Positions 25,201 to 34,493 are shown, counted from the first letter of the stretch. The stretch: DNA of 64,000 nucleotides from Owenia fusiformis (GCA_903813345.2 CAIIXF020000002.1:4132001-4196000); one strand, 5' to 3'. The notes: generated from the sequence alone by a model not told the origin. Made by a program: numbers and translations.

Positions 25201-28200
25201 AAATTTGGGTATTTGTTATCACAATGTTAATATAGGATATCCTTTACTTTTAAGTGATTAAAACCAGTGGCATATTCTCTGTATTATTATGTCACCATAA
25301 TAACATATTGTTATGGCTTTGAACCTTTTTGAGGATGGTGTTCGGCGGTTGGCATCTGTAACAAATGGCAGGTGGTGACATTTTGCATGTTAATGCCTTG
25401 TAGGGATTTTGCATAATTGCATGCTATCATATACATTTAACCTCAACTCTGGGATGAATTGAAATACAGATATTCAAGTAAGAGTAATCCCAACGAACGA
25501 AGTTCGTTAGGGATATAGTGAAGCCCTCCGTCCGTCCGTCCGTCTGTCCGTCAGTCCGTCAGTCAGTCAGTCAGTCCGTCCGTCTGTCCGGAAGATAACT
25601 CAAATACTAGTTGACAGATTTTCTTCATATTTAGTGGAAAGATGTATATTGGTGAATAGTTTTACGCAAAAAAAAAAATTTTCAAGATGGCCGCCGCTTT
25701 AAAAATGACGGGACTTTTTCGCAAAAATCATAAATTTTTCATTCTAAACCAAAGTAATTAATATTATTGTTTGAAATTTTGGTAGTGTATTCACAAGATT
25801 TATCTATTTCACATATATTCCGTGTTTTTCATCCTGACCCCCAGGGGACATGTATGGGGGGACAGGAAAACAGAAATTTTCGCTAATTTTTAGATCTTTC
25901 TGAAGTATAGCTTTATTATACTCAAATGAAAGGCAATTAAGAGTAGATTGCAAATATTGTATCTTTTTTCTGATTCGAGCCTCGTAAAATTCAAAATGGC
26001 CGTCTAATGTACGATTTCGCAATAATTTTTCGATCCCTTCAAAGTATGGCTATATTATACTCAAATTGAAGGAATTTTGGAGTAGATCACAATTATGGTA
26101 TTATTTTTCAGATTTGTACCTCAGAAAATTCAAAATGGCTGCTTTGCAGGAATTCGCAATTCTAAAATCTAATTTTTTCATTTTCAACCAAAAGTAATGA
26201 GTATAATTGATTGGAATTCGGTAATTGATATTTTATTCGTTGGGATTTGCTACTCTGCGGAGTTGCCGTTATCTAGTTGTAATCCATCTCAATCTGTCCC
26301 TATTTTATAATGTAAACAGTTGTTGCATATTACTTTTATCTGTTTCAGAAATGACTATCAGAGAACCTTAAAATTAGATCCCACATGTCTCCAGGCCAGA
26401 GTTAACCTGGCGTACAATCTACAGGTTACTGGGAAATTCCAGTTGGCATGGCAACAGTTTACATTGGCCATTGAGATTAATCCAAGTAAGGCATATCATA
26501 GTTCATACATGTTCTCTTATATTCTTCAGTCACTTTGTCTAAGCAATAAGTAAGTTAAGCTAATTTTAAAAGAATGACCAATTCAGAACCAAATATGCTT
26601 GTAAATTTAATAGTATAATTAGTGTACGCATTATATGGATACAAAAGCAAAAGGATCAACCACTACAGTGTACAGCAGAAGTGAATCTATACAGTATACC
26701 TAGTTTATTAAAACATACTGAGTCATTGGGAATAATTGACTGCAACAAGAACCAATTGGTCAATCTAATAAAAGGTTATTTCATGAACCTGTATATGCTA
26801 TACCCTTATATAGTGCAATACACTGTAAGTTGTAATATCTTTGTTTCAGAATTCAAACCTGCCCTTGAGGGTAGAGCAATAGTGAACCTTCAAATGTCAG
26901 ATAAGTTTGCAGCATACCAAGACATCAATACCTCTGTGAATATATCTCCAACTGCAGAATTACTGAATAATTAACATGTATTCTCCATACTGTATAATTA
27001 ACATGTATTCTCCATTAGTTGTAATATTTATATATTTGTTTCAGAATTCAAACCTGCCCTTGAGGGTAGAGCAATAGTGAACCTCCAAATGTCAGATACA
27101 TTTGCAGCATACCAAGACATCAATGCCTCTGTGAATATATCCCCAACTGCAGAACTAGTGTATAATTAACATGAATTCTCCATACTGTATAACTAACATG
27201 TATTCTCCATTAGTTGTAATATTTATATATTTGTTTCAGAATTCAAACCTGCTCTTGAGGGTAGAGCAATAGTGAACCTCCAAATGTCAGATACATTTGC
27301 AGCATACCAAGACATCAATACCTCTGTGAATATATCTCCAACTGCAGAATTGCTGACAAACAGGGGAGTCATACACCAGGTACAACACTATACCCATCCA
27401 GTATTTTATGAGCCTCGCCATAGGAAAACCGGTCTTATCACAAATATTGTGCATCAGAACCAAAAATGTGCCCAAGATTTAGAGGAAAATGTGCTCAATT
27501 TAAATCCATCTATTTGGTCTATATCTGCAAGGAAAAAGTGTTAAGACACAAGCCATGGCTCATTTGAAAGGTCTTTTTGTGCTTTTTAATAAAAACAAAA
27601 AAAATCAAAACATTGTATTTACTCCATCATAGAATTATGCTACCACTATTGCTTGGCCACAGGTTTAATTCCCAGTTCAGACAAAATCTCTTTGTGCATG
27701 ATGTAATTCAGGGTGTTTGACTGGTCCACAACTTGTCTATGGTGTGTACTTGTACATGTATGTTTGTGTACCGTTACACATAAAAGAACTCTGGAAACTT
27801 CAAGGAGGGGTTTCTGTCTCTGTTTTCGAGTGTAAAATACATAACATTTGGAATATACCAATGAGGTATTACTTGACTAAAATAAAGCAGTAAACAAAAT
27901 ACAAAAACGAGTAGATTGACCAATGGCGTTCCCACTTCTTACGCTATTGAAAATACTAATAAAGCATGATTTATTTATTTCAGTACATGAATGATAGAGC
28001 CAATGCAATGCGGGATTACCAGTCTGCTATAAAATTAGACGCCACTTATTCTCTAGCTTACTTCAATTCTGCAAATGTCTACTTTGCAATGAGGCAGTTC
28101 AAACAGGTAAAAATTTGTTTGATCTTATTTGATAATTGAATTTGATATTTGATTCAAGATCTGCTTTATACTTATAGTATTATATTATCTTTTACACATG

Positions 28201-29973
28201 TCATTACAATTATCAATTGCAATTTTGCAATTTCTTTTATTTGAAACTATTATTTCACAAGATGAGAAACCTATAAAAAATCTGAAAACAACATTTAGAG
28301 TTTTTTATTCATGATTTTTGTACTTGATGTATTTGTACCATTATTTATTAAATGCATTTCATTCTGTTTTGCTTCATTTGAATTTCTAAATAAAATCATG
28401 TCCACCTTCCAGGCAAAGGTCTATTATGACAAAGCCATACAGTTTGGTGATCGTGACGAGTCTGCATATCTAAATCGTGCAATCACCAATGTAATGCTAC
28501 GTGACTCTAATGCTGCTATAGAAGACTTCCAACAAGCAATCAAACTTAGCCCTCATTCAGCCCATATGTACTTCAACAGAGCAAATCTCTATTCAATGAT
28601 GAAACAGTATGACTTGGCTGAAAAAGATTACACTAAAGGTAATGGAAAAACTTGCATTATGTGACATATATGCATACTTTTGAGAGTTATTTGAAATATT
28701 TGTCTGTAGATGCAGAATGGTCAGTAGTTTATTTTGCTTAACCTTTGAAGGCAATGTTTTCCAATGCTTTTTTAACATAAAATGGAATATTAATTTGTAT
28801 TACTTTCCTCAAATCACTAACCAAAATAACTTACGTTTTCGAGCTTTCGGTAGCAGCTACTACCTTTGTCAAGATGATATATTGGCGGGAAATGGGCTGA
28901 CCCTTGACCTGGTTTGGGTTTTACTCCTGTGTAGTTCCAACAGTCCCGGGAAGACCTTAAATCCAGAGTCCCTGTTAAGTTGTGGCTTGCTTGTATGAAT
29001 ATGAAGTGCTTCCTTTACTTTCCGTTTAAAGTAATGGGGTTCTCTATCTAAACCAAGCACCAGCTGCGCCTAGAGATAGACCTCCTAGTGACAGTGCAGA
29101 TAGGGAAATTAGTGTAGTGTTACCTTATATTAGTACTATTGCTCCCAAACTTCAACGCATCTTTCAAGAAGCAGGAGTTAAGACTAGTTTTAAGTCTGTT
29201 CAAACCTTACGTCAAATGTTAGTATCACCCAAAGATCCCACCCCTACAGGTGAGAGATCAGGATTAATATACCAAATTGAATGTAAGGACTGTAGTGAAC
29301 GCTACATAGGTGAAACCGGTAGAGCGTTTGATACAAGAATTAAGGAACACAAGGACGCTTTTAGACTGAACAATCCCAATAAATCCGCCATCGCTGAACA
29401 TATAGTTTCCAAAGCGCATAGGATTAACTGGGAGTACAAAATTCTAGATAGAGAACCCCATTACTTTAAACGGAAAGTAAAGGAAGCACTTCATATTCAT
29501 ACAAGCAAGCCACAACTTAACAGGGACTCTGGATTTAAGGTCTTCCCGGGACTGTTGGAACTACACAGGAGTAAAACCCAAACCAGGTCAAGGGTCAGCC
29601 CATTTCCCGCTAATATATCATCTTGACAAAGGTAGTAGCTGCTACCGAAAGCTCGAAAACGTAAGTTATTTGGTTAGTGATTTGAGGAAAGTAATACAAA
29701 TTAATCATCTTTACCTAACCGATGAATACATTTGGACAAATGGAATATTACTCCTCCCTTATAACAAAGTTAGTTTCCTGAAAAACTTAACATTGAATTC
29801 ATGAAATGTTTTTAGAAATGACCCTCTGATTATTATTTCCAGCTCTTGAGCTCCAGCCTGATGATGCGCTTGTCTATAAGAGACGTGCTGATGTTCGGGG
29901 AAAACAAGGAATAAAAGATGGCGCCATAAGTGACTATAAAAGAGCAATTGAGATACAAAGTATGAACAGATAG
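1236..29973 (+). CDS. TTC6: TTC6-like tetratricopeptide repeat protein (5' partial, spliced)
   Basis: Spliced gene for a long TPR protein, most like tetratricopeptide repeat protein 6; TPR arrays form helical scaffolds for protein binding, and the family's exact role is poorly known. Exons with phase-consistent GT-AG junctions: 1236-1290, 1454-1628, 1858-2013, 2288-2365, 2762-2923, 3263-3362, 3753-3851, 4159-4343, 4583-4703, 4977-5083, 5414-5611, 5792-6019, 6281-6374, 6580-6654, 6883-7020, 7214-7348, (7568-7600), (9140-9160), 11188-11334 or up to 12654, 12996-13210, 21599-21737, 22177-22230, (23995-24009), 24444-24577, 24996-25130, 26349-26485, 27240-27379, 27984-28106, 28413-28638, 29843-29973. 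Bracketed exons are tentative. They join to 1252 codons including the TAG at 29971 when only one unit of the 12-unit array is used. The N-terminal quarter is lysine-rich and not TPR; TPR-like units run from about exon 7 to the C terminus (for example AYAKIGEWNAAIEDLSAAIH). The start lies outside the window. Exons 19, 21, 24 and 27 carry tandem edge duplications. Confidence 0.9.
7568..7600 (+). CDS. TTC6: Tentative 33-nt exon of the TTC6-like gene
   Basis: A pyrimidine-rich acceptor (TTTTTTCAG) is followed by 33 nt without a stop and a GTAAGA donor. It would add KPVIDKSKVKD between residues ending ALDLL and the next exon. Both ends are phase 0, matching the neighbours, so it may be constitutive, alternative or absent. 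The evidence is splice-site quality and phase only. Confidence 0.45.
7790..8600. repeat. Intronic repeat cluster: GTGGGTGCAAA repeat, 18-bp TIR MITE, diverged flanking duplication
   Basis: Positions 7790-7910 contain the CAAGTGGGTGCAAA / AGTGGGTGCAATACCCACTT pattern also seen near 39.9, 41.6 and 48.8 kb. Positions 8085-8448 form a MITE-like element with perfect 18-bp terminal inverted repeats, CTTAAGGATGTTCCCTGG and its reverse complement. About 170 bp on each side of that element (about 7900-8080 and 8450-8600) are diverged direct copies of one another, so the element sits between members of an older duplication. All of this lies in the TTC6 intron. Confidence 0.65.
8829..8992. mobile_element. 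CAGGCCCGTAGCCAGG-family MITE copy
   Basis: Begins CAGGCCCATAGTCAGGATTT and ends with GGGCCTG. The interior has the family phrases AAATTCCCAGAGGG and GAATGGTGAAAAACTGCATG, shared with copies near 34.3, 55.8, 56.5, 58.0 and 58.5 kb. It is noncoding; the small antisense frame across it is a by-product. The superfamily is not assigned. Confidence 0.7.
9140..9160 (+). CDS. TTC6: Tentative 21-nt microexon of the TTC6-like gene
   Basis: TATTTTAG is followed by 21 nt encoding SYSQYKK and then a GTACAT donor. Phase is 0 at both ends, so inclusion would keep the frame between the 7568-7600 candidate and exon 11188. The donor is only moderate and the polypyrimidine tract is short, so this could be chance. 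Confidence 0.25.
9773..9905. repeat. Simple TCCATCCATC-type repeat after a GGCTCACA motif
   Basis: A GGCTCACATCATGGAATC phrase is followed by about 110 bp of degenerate (CATC)n. It recalls the left end of the 18208-19160 element (GGCTCACACAGTGAGCC followed by a TCCG repeat), so it may be a degenerate relative. Histidine/serine-rich small frames across it are repeat artefacts. Confidence 0.5.
10095..10560. repeat. Intronic tandem duplication, about 248-bp spacing
   Basis: The phrases GTTGCTATATGTATC, GTAGACTCCATAGGTCATTG and GATTCAGTGTGTCTTCC occur in order at about 10107-10310 and again at about 10355-10540 with a few differences. No exon was recognised in it. It lies in the intron before the 12-unit TPR array. 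Confidence 0.75.
11188..12654 (+). CDS. TTC6: TTC6-like exon with 12 in-frame TPR units, each ending in a splice donor
   Basis: The exon starts after ATTTCAG at 11187 with KPWQDRDSWPFEAAEV, then encodes a 33-residue TPR core (NYLKGVSQMEMRQY to IDDKYAE). With any one copy, KYAE joins the next exon (AYYQRGLSRM) in phase 0. The 120-bp unit occurs 12 times from 11236. Every copy ends GCAGAG|GTAAGA, a near-consensus 5' splice site (GT at 11335, 11455 and so on every 120 bp to 12655). Read through, each further copy adds exactly 40 codons: the 33-residue core plus a 7-residue linker such as VRHKLHL. No stop occurs in the array, so splicing at any of the 12 donors gives an in-frame protein with 1 to 12 units. 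Which donor is used cannot be read from DNA. Confidence 0.85.
11236..12660 (+). repeat. 12 x 120-bp tandem array (exon 3' end plus 5' splice site)
   Basis: Units begin AATTACTTGAAGGGG at 11236 and recur every 120 bp without indels. Copies differ at six positions in the coding core (gtg/gtc, agg/aga, tac/tat, gag/gaa, cac/cat, aac/aat), all synonymous. The 21 nt after each donor vary at other sites (aag/gag, cat/ctt, cat/cta), all changing the amino acid. Shuffled combinations of the variants suggest unequal exchange or gene conversion. Copy number is likely to vary between individuals. Confidence 0.97.
12996..13210 (+). CDS. TTC6: TTC6-like exon between the donor array and the acceptor array
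   Basis: The acceptor is TTTTTAG and the donor GTGGGT. It encodes AYYQRGLSRMRLKQAKGIQD through KSVRAYLYR, about two TPR helical pairs. The exon is 215 nt, entering in phase 0 and leaving with two bases of an arginine codon, so skipping it would break the frame. It lies between the repeated-donor array on its 5' side and the repeated-acceptor array on its 3' side, so it is the one exon that must be flanked by correct choices from both. Confidence 0.92.
13391..21655 (+). repeat. 8-kb minisatellite of about 85 units of 83-87 bp, each a 3' splice site plus exon start
   Basis: Each unit reads ...TATTATTGTAG|AGGTGCTCTGAAGTTCC... and carries about 50 nt matching the start of the exon at 21599 (codons for RGALKFHIKAYML), then about 30 nt ending in the next acceptor. 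First acceptor boundaries are at 13404/13405 and 13488/13489; the last is 21598/21599. The estimate of about 85 is block length divided by unit length, leaving out the 18208-19160 insertion. Units with CTTTGC are 84 bp and keep a frame into the next copy; 83-bp units with CTTGC run into a TGA in the next unit. Variants include TTCTTTTTTATTATTG, TTATTTATTATTG and GATATG forms. Antisense frames of 60-135 residues (MCTEQISYSK...) are shadows of this array. Confidence 0.97.
18208..19160. mobile_element. Noncoding GGCTCACA...GTCCGTCCG element inserted in the acceptor array
   Basis: The array is interrupted after ...TATGTTCTTTTT by GGCTCACACAGTGAGCC, a (TCCG)n tract at about 18241-18312, and about 850 bp with no long reading frame; the array resumes at TTTATTATAGTAGAGG. 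The right end carries CTGTGTGAGCATAGG, roughly an inverted match to the left end (GCTCACACAG...CCTATGG), so the ends are loosely inverted. The interior has GACCTT/AAGGTC motifs. It is probably a nonautonomous transposon; no transposase was seen. Confidence 0.7.
21599..21737 (+). CDS. TTC6: TTC6-like exon, source of the acceptor array
   Basis: This is the final copy and the only one that continues past GATCTG into a full TPR exon: GALKFHIKAYMLAIRDL then TEATKIDNQCSLAYFNRAV, ending DYAK before GTACAA. Entry phase fits exon 12996-13210 (AG plus A gives Arg). Every upstream array copy offers the same acceptor and phase but lacks the rest of the exon. Splicing to a proximal acceptor would therefore truncate or alter the protein, and correct mRNA needs the most distal acceptor, about 8.4 kb from the donor. 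Confidence 0.92.
21741..22050. repeat. Intronic tandem duplication of about 160 bp
   Basis: AAATTACTACAGTCTAAATTAAG, the TAGTCCATCTT...TATACATTTGAC phrases and TTTTCAAAAACAT recur in order at about 21755-21880 and 21915-22040 with moderate divergence. It lies just after the donor of exon 21599-21737. No coding sequence was recognised. Confidence 0.7.
23995..24009 (+). CDS. TTC6: Tentative 15-nt microexon of the TTC6-like gene
   Basis: CAACAG is followed by GATGTCTATGGGAAG and then GTGAGT, a good donor. It would encode DVYGK between ...QLLLK and VLVNRG..., phase 0 at both ends. The upstream tract is pyrimidine-poor near the site but has GTTTGTTTTTATTGTTG before it. Skipping also keeps the frame. 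Confidence 0.35.
24154..24304. mobile_element. MITE-like hairpin, about 40-bp arms
   Basis: Left arm TAAGCCCTGGACTCAGTGCA continues to GGAATGACCATTCCTT; the right arm is its imperfect inverse and ends GAGTCTTGGGCTTA. The loop is about 70 bp. It is an intronic noncoding element. Confidence 0.75.
24699..24721 (+). repeat. Partial copy of exon 24444-24577 3' end with its donor
   Basis: CTAGCTGTATGTTACCACAA followed by GTA repeats, with one mismatch, the exon end at 24558-24580 (CTAGCTCTATGTTACCACAA|GTA), 141 bp downstream in the intron. The short length leaves room for chance, but it fits the exon-edge duplication seen elsewhere in the gene. Confidence 0.5.
25290..25400. repeat. Dispersed repeat with TCTGTAACAAATGGCA and GTGGTGACATTTTGCATG
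   Basis: The same phrases occur at about 23575-23660 (direct) and about 30995-31095 (inverted, CATGCAAAGTCACCACCTGCC). Nearby sequence includes TATGTCACC and AACATATTGTTATGG. It is a dispersed noncoding repeat of unknown class. Confidence 0.6.
25481..26256. mobile_element. Nonautonomous element with AATCCCAACGAACGAA / TTCGTTGGGATT ends
   Basis: The left end AGAGTAATCCCAACGAA and the right end ATTCGTTGGGATTTGCTACTCT are inverted relatives. After the left end comes a (TCCG/TCAG)n tract (about 25528-25590), then about 650 bp with CAAGATGGCCGCC-like and CAAAATGGC phrases repeated at about 25680, 25992 and 26130. No transposase. It lies in the intron before exon 26349. Confidence 0.7.
26841..27379 (+). 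repeat. Triplicated TTC6-like exon region, 195-bp spacing
   Basis: TTTGTTTCAG|AATTCAAACCTGCCC-type acceptor plus exon starts lie at 26850, 27045 and 27240, exactly 195 bp apart. The third copy is the functional exon (27240-27379; KPALEGRAIVNLQMSD through TNRGVIHQ, donor GTACAA). Copies 1 and 2 match it as far as TAEL and then run into AATTAA, an in-frame stop, without a donor. Use of an early acceptor would end the protein there. Copies differ by a few residues (DKFAAY/DTFAAY, INTSVN/INASVN). Confidence 0.93.
27410..27610. mobile_element. Truncated copy of the GAGCCTGGCCATAGG MITE
   Basis: GAGCCTCGCCATAGGAAAAC through GCAAGGAAAAAGTGTTAAG and CATGGCTCATTTGAAAGG matches the full element at 50474-50724. 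The right terminal repeat is missing here. It lies in the TTC6 intron; the small reading frame across it is chance. Confidence 0.7.
28780..29750 (+). mobile_element. Truncated Penelope-like retroelement with fold-back end and 13-bp target duplication
   Basis: The 13-bp direct repeat AAATGGAATATTA at 28780-28792 and 29738-29750 flanks the insertion. Inside, about 28787-29047 is an inverted copy of about 29445-29705, so the element has a long inverted repeat around a 400-bp middle. The only coding part is a GIY-YIG endonuclease domain frame (29117-29626); reverse transcriptase sequence is absent, so this is a dead 5'-truncated copy. Inverted partial copies at one end are known for Penelope-like elements. 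It sits in the last TTC6 intron on the sense strand. Confidence 0.85.
29117..29626 (+). pseudogene. GIY-YIG endonuclease domain fragment of a Penelope-like element
   Basis: A 169-residue frame. Residues about 50-75 read LIYQIECKDCSERYIGETGR, which matches the GIY-YIG core (here IYQ...YIG), with the conserved arginine in GRAFDTRIKEHK and a downstream HI(V) helix (AIAEHIVSKAH). In Penelope-like elements this domain follows the reverse transcriptase and nicks target DNA. The upstream RT is missing, so the Met at 29117 is probably internal to the original polyprotein. The frame is intact to its TGA. Confidence 0.85.
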
Positions 29974-30193
29974 CAAAACTCAAAATTACTGTTGAAAACC
30001 AAAGAAACTACAGATCAGTGAATGTATTACATGAATAGTATTATGAACATTTTTAAGGCAGCAAATTGAATATTCCGTCCATATGAAGAAACAGTGTGAT
30101 ATTGACATAAAATGAACATAAACATTGCACGATGATTATTAAAAAACACTAGAATCTAGAGATATGAAAGAGGTTTGGAGCTATGATAAACAA

Positions 30194-30394
30194 TTAGGTA
30201 GCGATCTGAGGCACTTCGATCAGGGTGTTGTCGGGAATTTCTCTTGTGACTTAAAATTGCATTTTTGACCCTAAAATTCAGATTTCTTGGGGGTACATTA
30301 TTATTTAGCTATAAAACAAAAACTAAACAACCAATGCTTCTTTCTTTTGGTCAAGGACAACACCCTGATCGAAGTGCCTCAGATCGCTACCTAA
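30194..30394. mobile_element. MITE with perfect 39-bp inverted arms
   Basis: The arms 30194-30232 and 30356-30394 are perfect inverse copies (left begins TTAGGTAGCGATCTGAGGCA). The middle is about 120 bp, AT-rich and noncoding. The perfect arms suggest a young insertion in the TTC6 3' region. Confidence 0.85.
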
Positions 30395-31566
30395 ATATGC
30401 ATGGTAAACTTCTTCGGAAAGCCCAGTGTAATACATGACAAGTGACATGACAATTAAAATAGTCGTATGAAATTAAAATATTTTGGTCAAACAGTACATT
30501 GTTCTAAAATCAAATGAAATTCTATGAATCATAAGTACATGTGAATCGCATTCTCTAAAACTGTGGAATGTAATTAAGTGTATAAAATAATACTGTAAAT
30601 GTATGTACATGTATATCTGTATAATATGTATATAATGCTGTATACAGTTAAAAGGAGTTCATTACTTTTTATTGTGTATAACTGAGAAACTTATTGTTTT
30701 GCTGTTTTACAATAGTCCATCCATTAATGAGCTAGATGCAAAAAACTTTCAAACTCAAAGTGCATCACTGTACACATGGTACATAGTAATGTAAATATTT
30801 TATGTGTGTAACATATTGAATGTATAAAGAACATGTACATGTACTGTTAATATAAAGTATTAAGTGAATTGAATAATGTATGTATGCTTGTATATTTATA
30901 TAAAATGTAAATAAAAGAAATCATGTTTTTATGGAATTGCTCGAAAGGGAATGAAAATAAGAAAAAAATAAGGAGATAGATATTATTGAACGAGGTATTA
31001 ACATGCAAAGTCACCACCTGCCATTTGTTACAGATGCTGAACTCTGCCATCCACAAAAAAGTTGGAAACTATAACAATATGCCACAACTTCTGTTGGTGA
31101 CAAAATAAAATAACTAGCAGCTTAAACATGAATATAATAGAAATTATAACTTGTTGTTTAAGTCAATGTACAAAACACAATGTATAGGAATGATTGAACA
31201 ATAATTTTATTATTTTAAACATTATTACATATATTATACATACTATTTGACTGACTAGAAAAATGCATTTGTATGATTTGTCCTAATATATACCTAGTAC
31301 AATGTGGTCCTACATCTATCCAATCCACAAAGGTGGACCATGCTTCCAAAACATTGAACAAAATACAATTATTGGAATAAACGAAATGCTCTACAGTTTT
31401 GGTGAAAATCTATTTCAAAATCTTGTTTGAGTAGTAAGTATAAAGTTTGAAAAAGCTACAACTGTTGACACTTAAACCCCATGTACCAACAATTCTTAGT
31501 TACTTCTATTGAAAATATGTGTAAAGACTCATGAATTTAAATGTGAATCCTCTATGCTAATACTAT

Positions 31567-31880
31567 AAGTTATTGAATGATTTGAAGTGCAATACAGGAT
31601 GTATTCTGCTCGAGAAATTCCGTATTGGAACGAGACGAAGTCGAGTGCCAAAACAGAATATCGAGAGCAGAATATATCCTCTATTGCACTTCAAATTATT
31701 CTATAACGTTTTTATCGTGTGATCCTCTTATTGCTACTGAGAATGTCCCCTCCGTACCAATATTTTCTGTATTGCAACGGAGATGATCAATGGGGACAAT
31801 ATCAGTAGCAATACAGATTGGTACAGCACAAGAACTGACCAATCAGAAGGCTTCATTTTACAGATCATACAATAAATCTA
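31567..31880. repeat. Dispersed 300-bp element, copy 1
   Basis: AAGTTATTGAATGATTTGAAG, GGAACGAGACGAAGTCGAG and GACCAATCAGAAGGCTTCAT recur in the same order and orientation at about 38600-38922. The inner part is itself partly inverted (TTGAAGTGCAATACAGGAT versus ATCCTCTATTGCACTTCAA). It is noncoding, probably a MITE. Confidence 0.8.
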
Positions 31881-33033
31881 GATATACAAACAACACAGAT
31901 GATTTACTTAAGGCTGCCAATTAACGAGCACTTGAAGAACATTTTATGCAAATCTGTGAGTATACTTACTTAAACAAACTGCAACTATTCTGACTTAGGT
32001 TAGCGTTACAAACAAAAGTATATACATTCGACTGAGTCAACATACATCTAAAATCCATTGGCCTATATATACCTAGATGCTACGGTCCATTGGCTTAATT
32101 TCAACTATCTAAATTCTACAGTATATCTAGATGCATATCTTCCCCTAACTATGAAATGAGAAATTTTTACTTTACTTGTAAAGCTAAAGTTATTTGCTGT
32201 TTGAGTGGGTATTTTGAATGAAAGTAGGTACATTTTATTGATTCATTTTAACTATCACATACCCAAATACTTCATTAAAATGAGGCCAAACATTAGCAAA
32301 TATTGTGCATGCATTAAGTGCAGCAGCGTAAAAATATTTGGGTATAGCTTTCCATTGATATATAATATATAAACTTACTAATTCTACATTGCACAATTGC
32401 AGAGTATTCAATTTGGGAAAATGAATTCAATTAATTTTTTCCTCACATTGCAACATTCTGACAAAACCAAAGCCTCCACAGAATCACATTTCCATTTAGT
32501 TTCACTGTATTTGCACCATTGATAATAATGGCCCTGACTGTCAATAGATGGCAGAACTTCAATGGGTTAAAACTTGTTCTCAAAAGTGTAAAATAAGTTA
32601 TTTTACTTAATTACCTTATGGTGACAGACAATAACATTAACAAATCAGCAAGATAGGTGCTACAGTATCAATGGAAATACTAGTTTCGAATAAATCAGGT
32701 AAACCTGAAACTGAAGCATAATATTTGTTGGTTCAAAAATTGTATTGCATTGTTAATCATTTGGAGTAAAAGTTTACAATATATTCAGGTACTTGGCAAC
32801 TCGGAGAATTCATCATCAAATAAACAAATAAAGTTTTAAACAACCCAGTGGTGACCCCGCCATCTATGTACATATATAGGAGTCTTGACAGCCATTATCT
32901 TTCTATATGAAAGCTCTGGTAATTTCACCATATTGACTTTTTCCGTATAATTGCAACATAATGTTTTTTGCAAAATAATTTGCTGTTTAAATATTCAGAT
33001 GTGACTTAAAGAGGCAACAAAGTATACCAGCAA

Positions 33034-33237
33034 TGTCCAGAAATGGCACTGTTTTCAGTTTTTAAAAATCTGAAAATTCTGTCTTACAGATTCTTCAGTT
33101 TTTACAGAATCTGATATTACTGGTTATCCCAGGATCAGAATTCTCAGATCTACATTTTTAAAGAAAATAAAATTCTGTACATCCCAAAATTGGTTTTCTC
33201 AGATTCAACTGATTCTACAGTTTTTTTTCTGGACATG
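33034..33237. mobile_element. MITE-like element with ATGTCCAGAAA / TTTCTGGACAT ends
   Basis: Short inverted ends enclose about 180 bp rich in TCTGAAAATTCTG and CAGATTCT motifs that are internally repeated and inverted. Noncoding spacer element. Confidence 0.6.
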
Positions 33238-33590
33238 AATGAAGTATACAGAGGTTAAAATATCCTCAGTCATCACACATGTAACCGTATTAAGGATTTC
33301 TGATAAAAACGAAGTTATTCAAAGGAGAGGAGAGAATGTCCATTTTTCCTAATTATTGCCAGCTGACAGTAATAAAAATCGATTCATTTTTTTAAAGTAA
33401 GATTTCTTGGACAACATGATGAATTGTCGGATAAAAAATTTAAAAAAAATCTTTCAAAAAGTTACCTAAGCTCATCTATATTTTATTGCCCCTTTAAGTT
33501 ACAATAATACATGAGATCAAGATTTCTGGTCCCAACACTTAATACATGTACACAAAGCTCTACTGCAGGTACATTTAGCAATTTACAGTA

Positions 33591-33666
33591 TCACGGTGTT
33601 ATAGCATTATGGTTACGTCAAGGCGATTTGCAGAGGTGGCGTAACCGTCATGCTATAACACTGTGA
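33591..33666. repeat. Hairpin, 27-bp imperfect arms
   Basis: TCACGGTGTTATAGCATTAT with GGTTACG and the inverse CGTAACC with GTCATGCTATAACACTGTGA form an imperfect stem around a 22-base loop. It is likely a small fold-back element. Confidence 0.7.
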
Positions 33667-34300
33667 GTATGCTATATTAAACATTTGATCCACTTTTCAA
33701 AATGTTATTAGAATTATTTTTTTCATGTTCTTACTTAGAACATTCTAAATTTTGACTGCTCTTTATTCGAACAAGTCTATGATTTTTGTGTTCAACTTTT
33801 TAGAACATTCTTAATTTTCACTGTTCTCTTTTCGAACTTTCAAATCCAGATTTTAGTGTTATAACAACATTAAATTTTGCAATTTCTTTTGTTATTTTGT
33901 CTTTATTATGTACCTGCTCTCACCAAGGACTGTCTCAATTTTTCTACGCTACAACAGTCTCAATTTTATAATCTTTAGGTTATTAAGATTAAATTTGACA
34001 AAATTGTACACTCTCGATATTTACAACTCAGTTGTCATGGAAATGTATATTAACATTGAGAAGTCAAAAAAAATTTCACACATCTCATTGTTATTCTTCT
34101 TGAAAGGTATATTTATACTACAAGGTAAAATACATCAAAAATATACTTTTACAAACCAAATATTTCAAAAATATAAATCTGAATCTGAAATGCTGCAACT
34201 GAAATGTGTAAAATGTGGTAGTTATGTTTTAAATGCTCTATAGTTTATATTATAGTGAAGAAATAGAGGAATTAACAAGGACAAGTTGCCAGAGAATAAC

Positions 34301-34493
34301 AGGCCTGTAGCTGGGGGGGATGGGGGGGGGGGGCTCGATGGGCCAAAAATTCTTTCAAAATCATGCAGTTTTTCACCATTCTGAGCACTTTTTAAGTGAT
34401 TTTGGGCATTTCTGGACCAAAATTGTCAAAAGTGAACCCCCTGGAATTTTCCAAAAAGTGAACCCCCTAGGCAAATCCTGGCTACGTGCCTGC
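34301..34493. mobile_element. CAGGCCCGTAGCCAGG-family MITE copy with G-tract
   Basis: Begins CAGGCCTGTAGCTGGGGG and ends CCTGGCTACGTGCCTG. The interior contains a poly-G run and the family phrase CATGCAGTTTTTCACCATTC, in the opposite orientation to the 8.8-kb copy. The 79-codon frame across it is not a gene. Confidence 0.75.

Noticed and set aside
28869-29060. Minus-strand frame matching the end of the GIY-YIG frame
   Set aside because: It is the inverted fold-back copy of the Penelope-like element end, not a separate gene.
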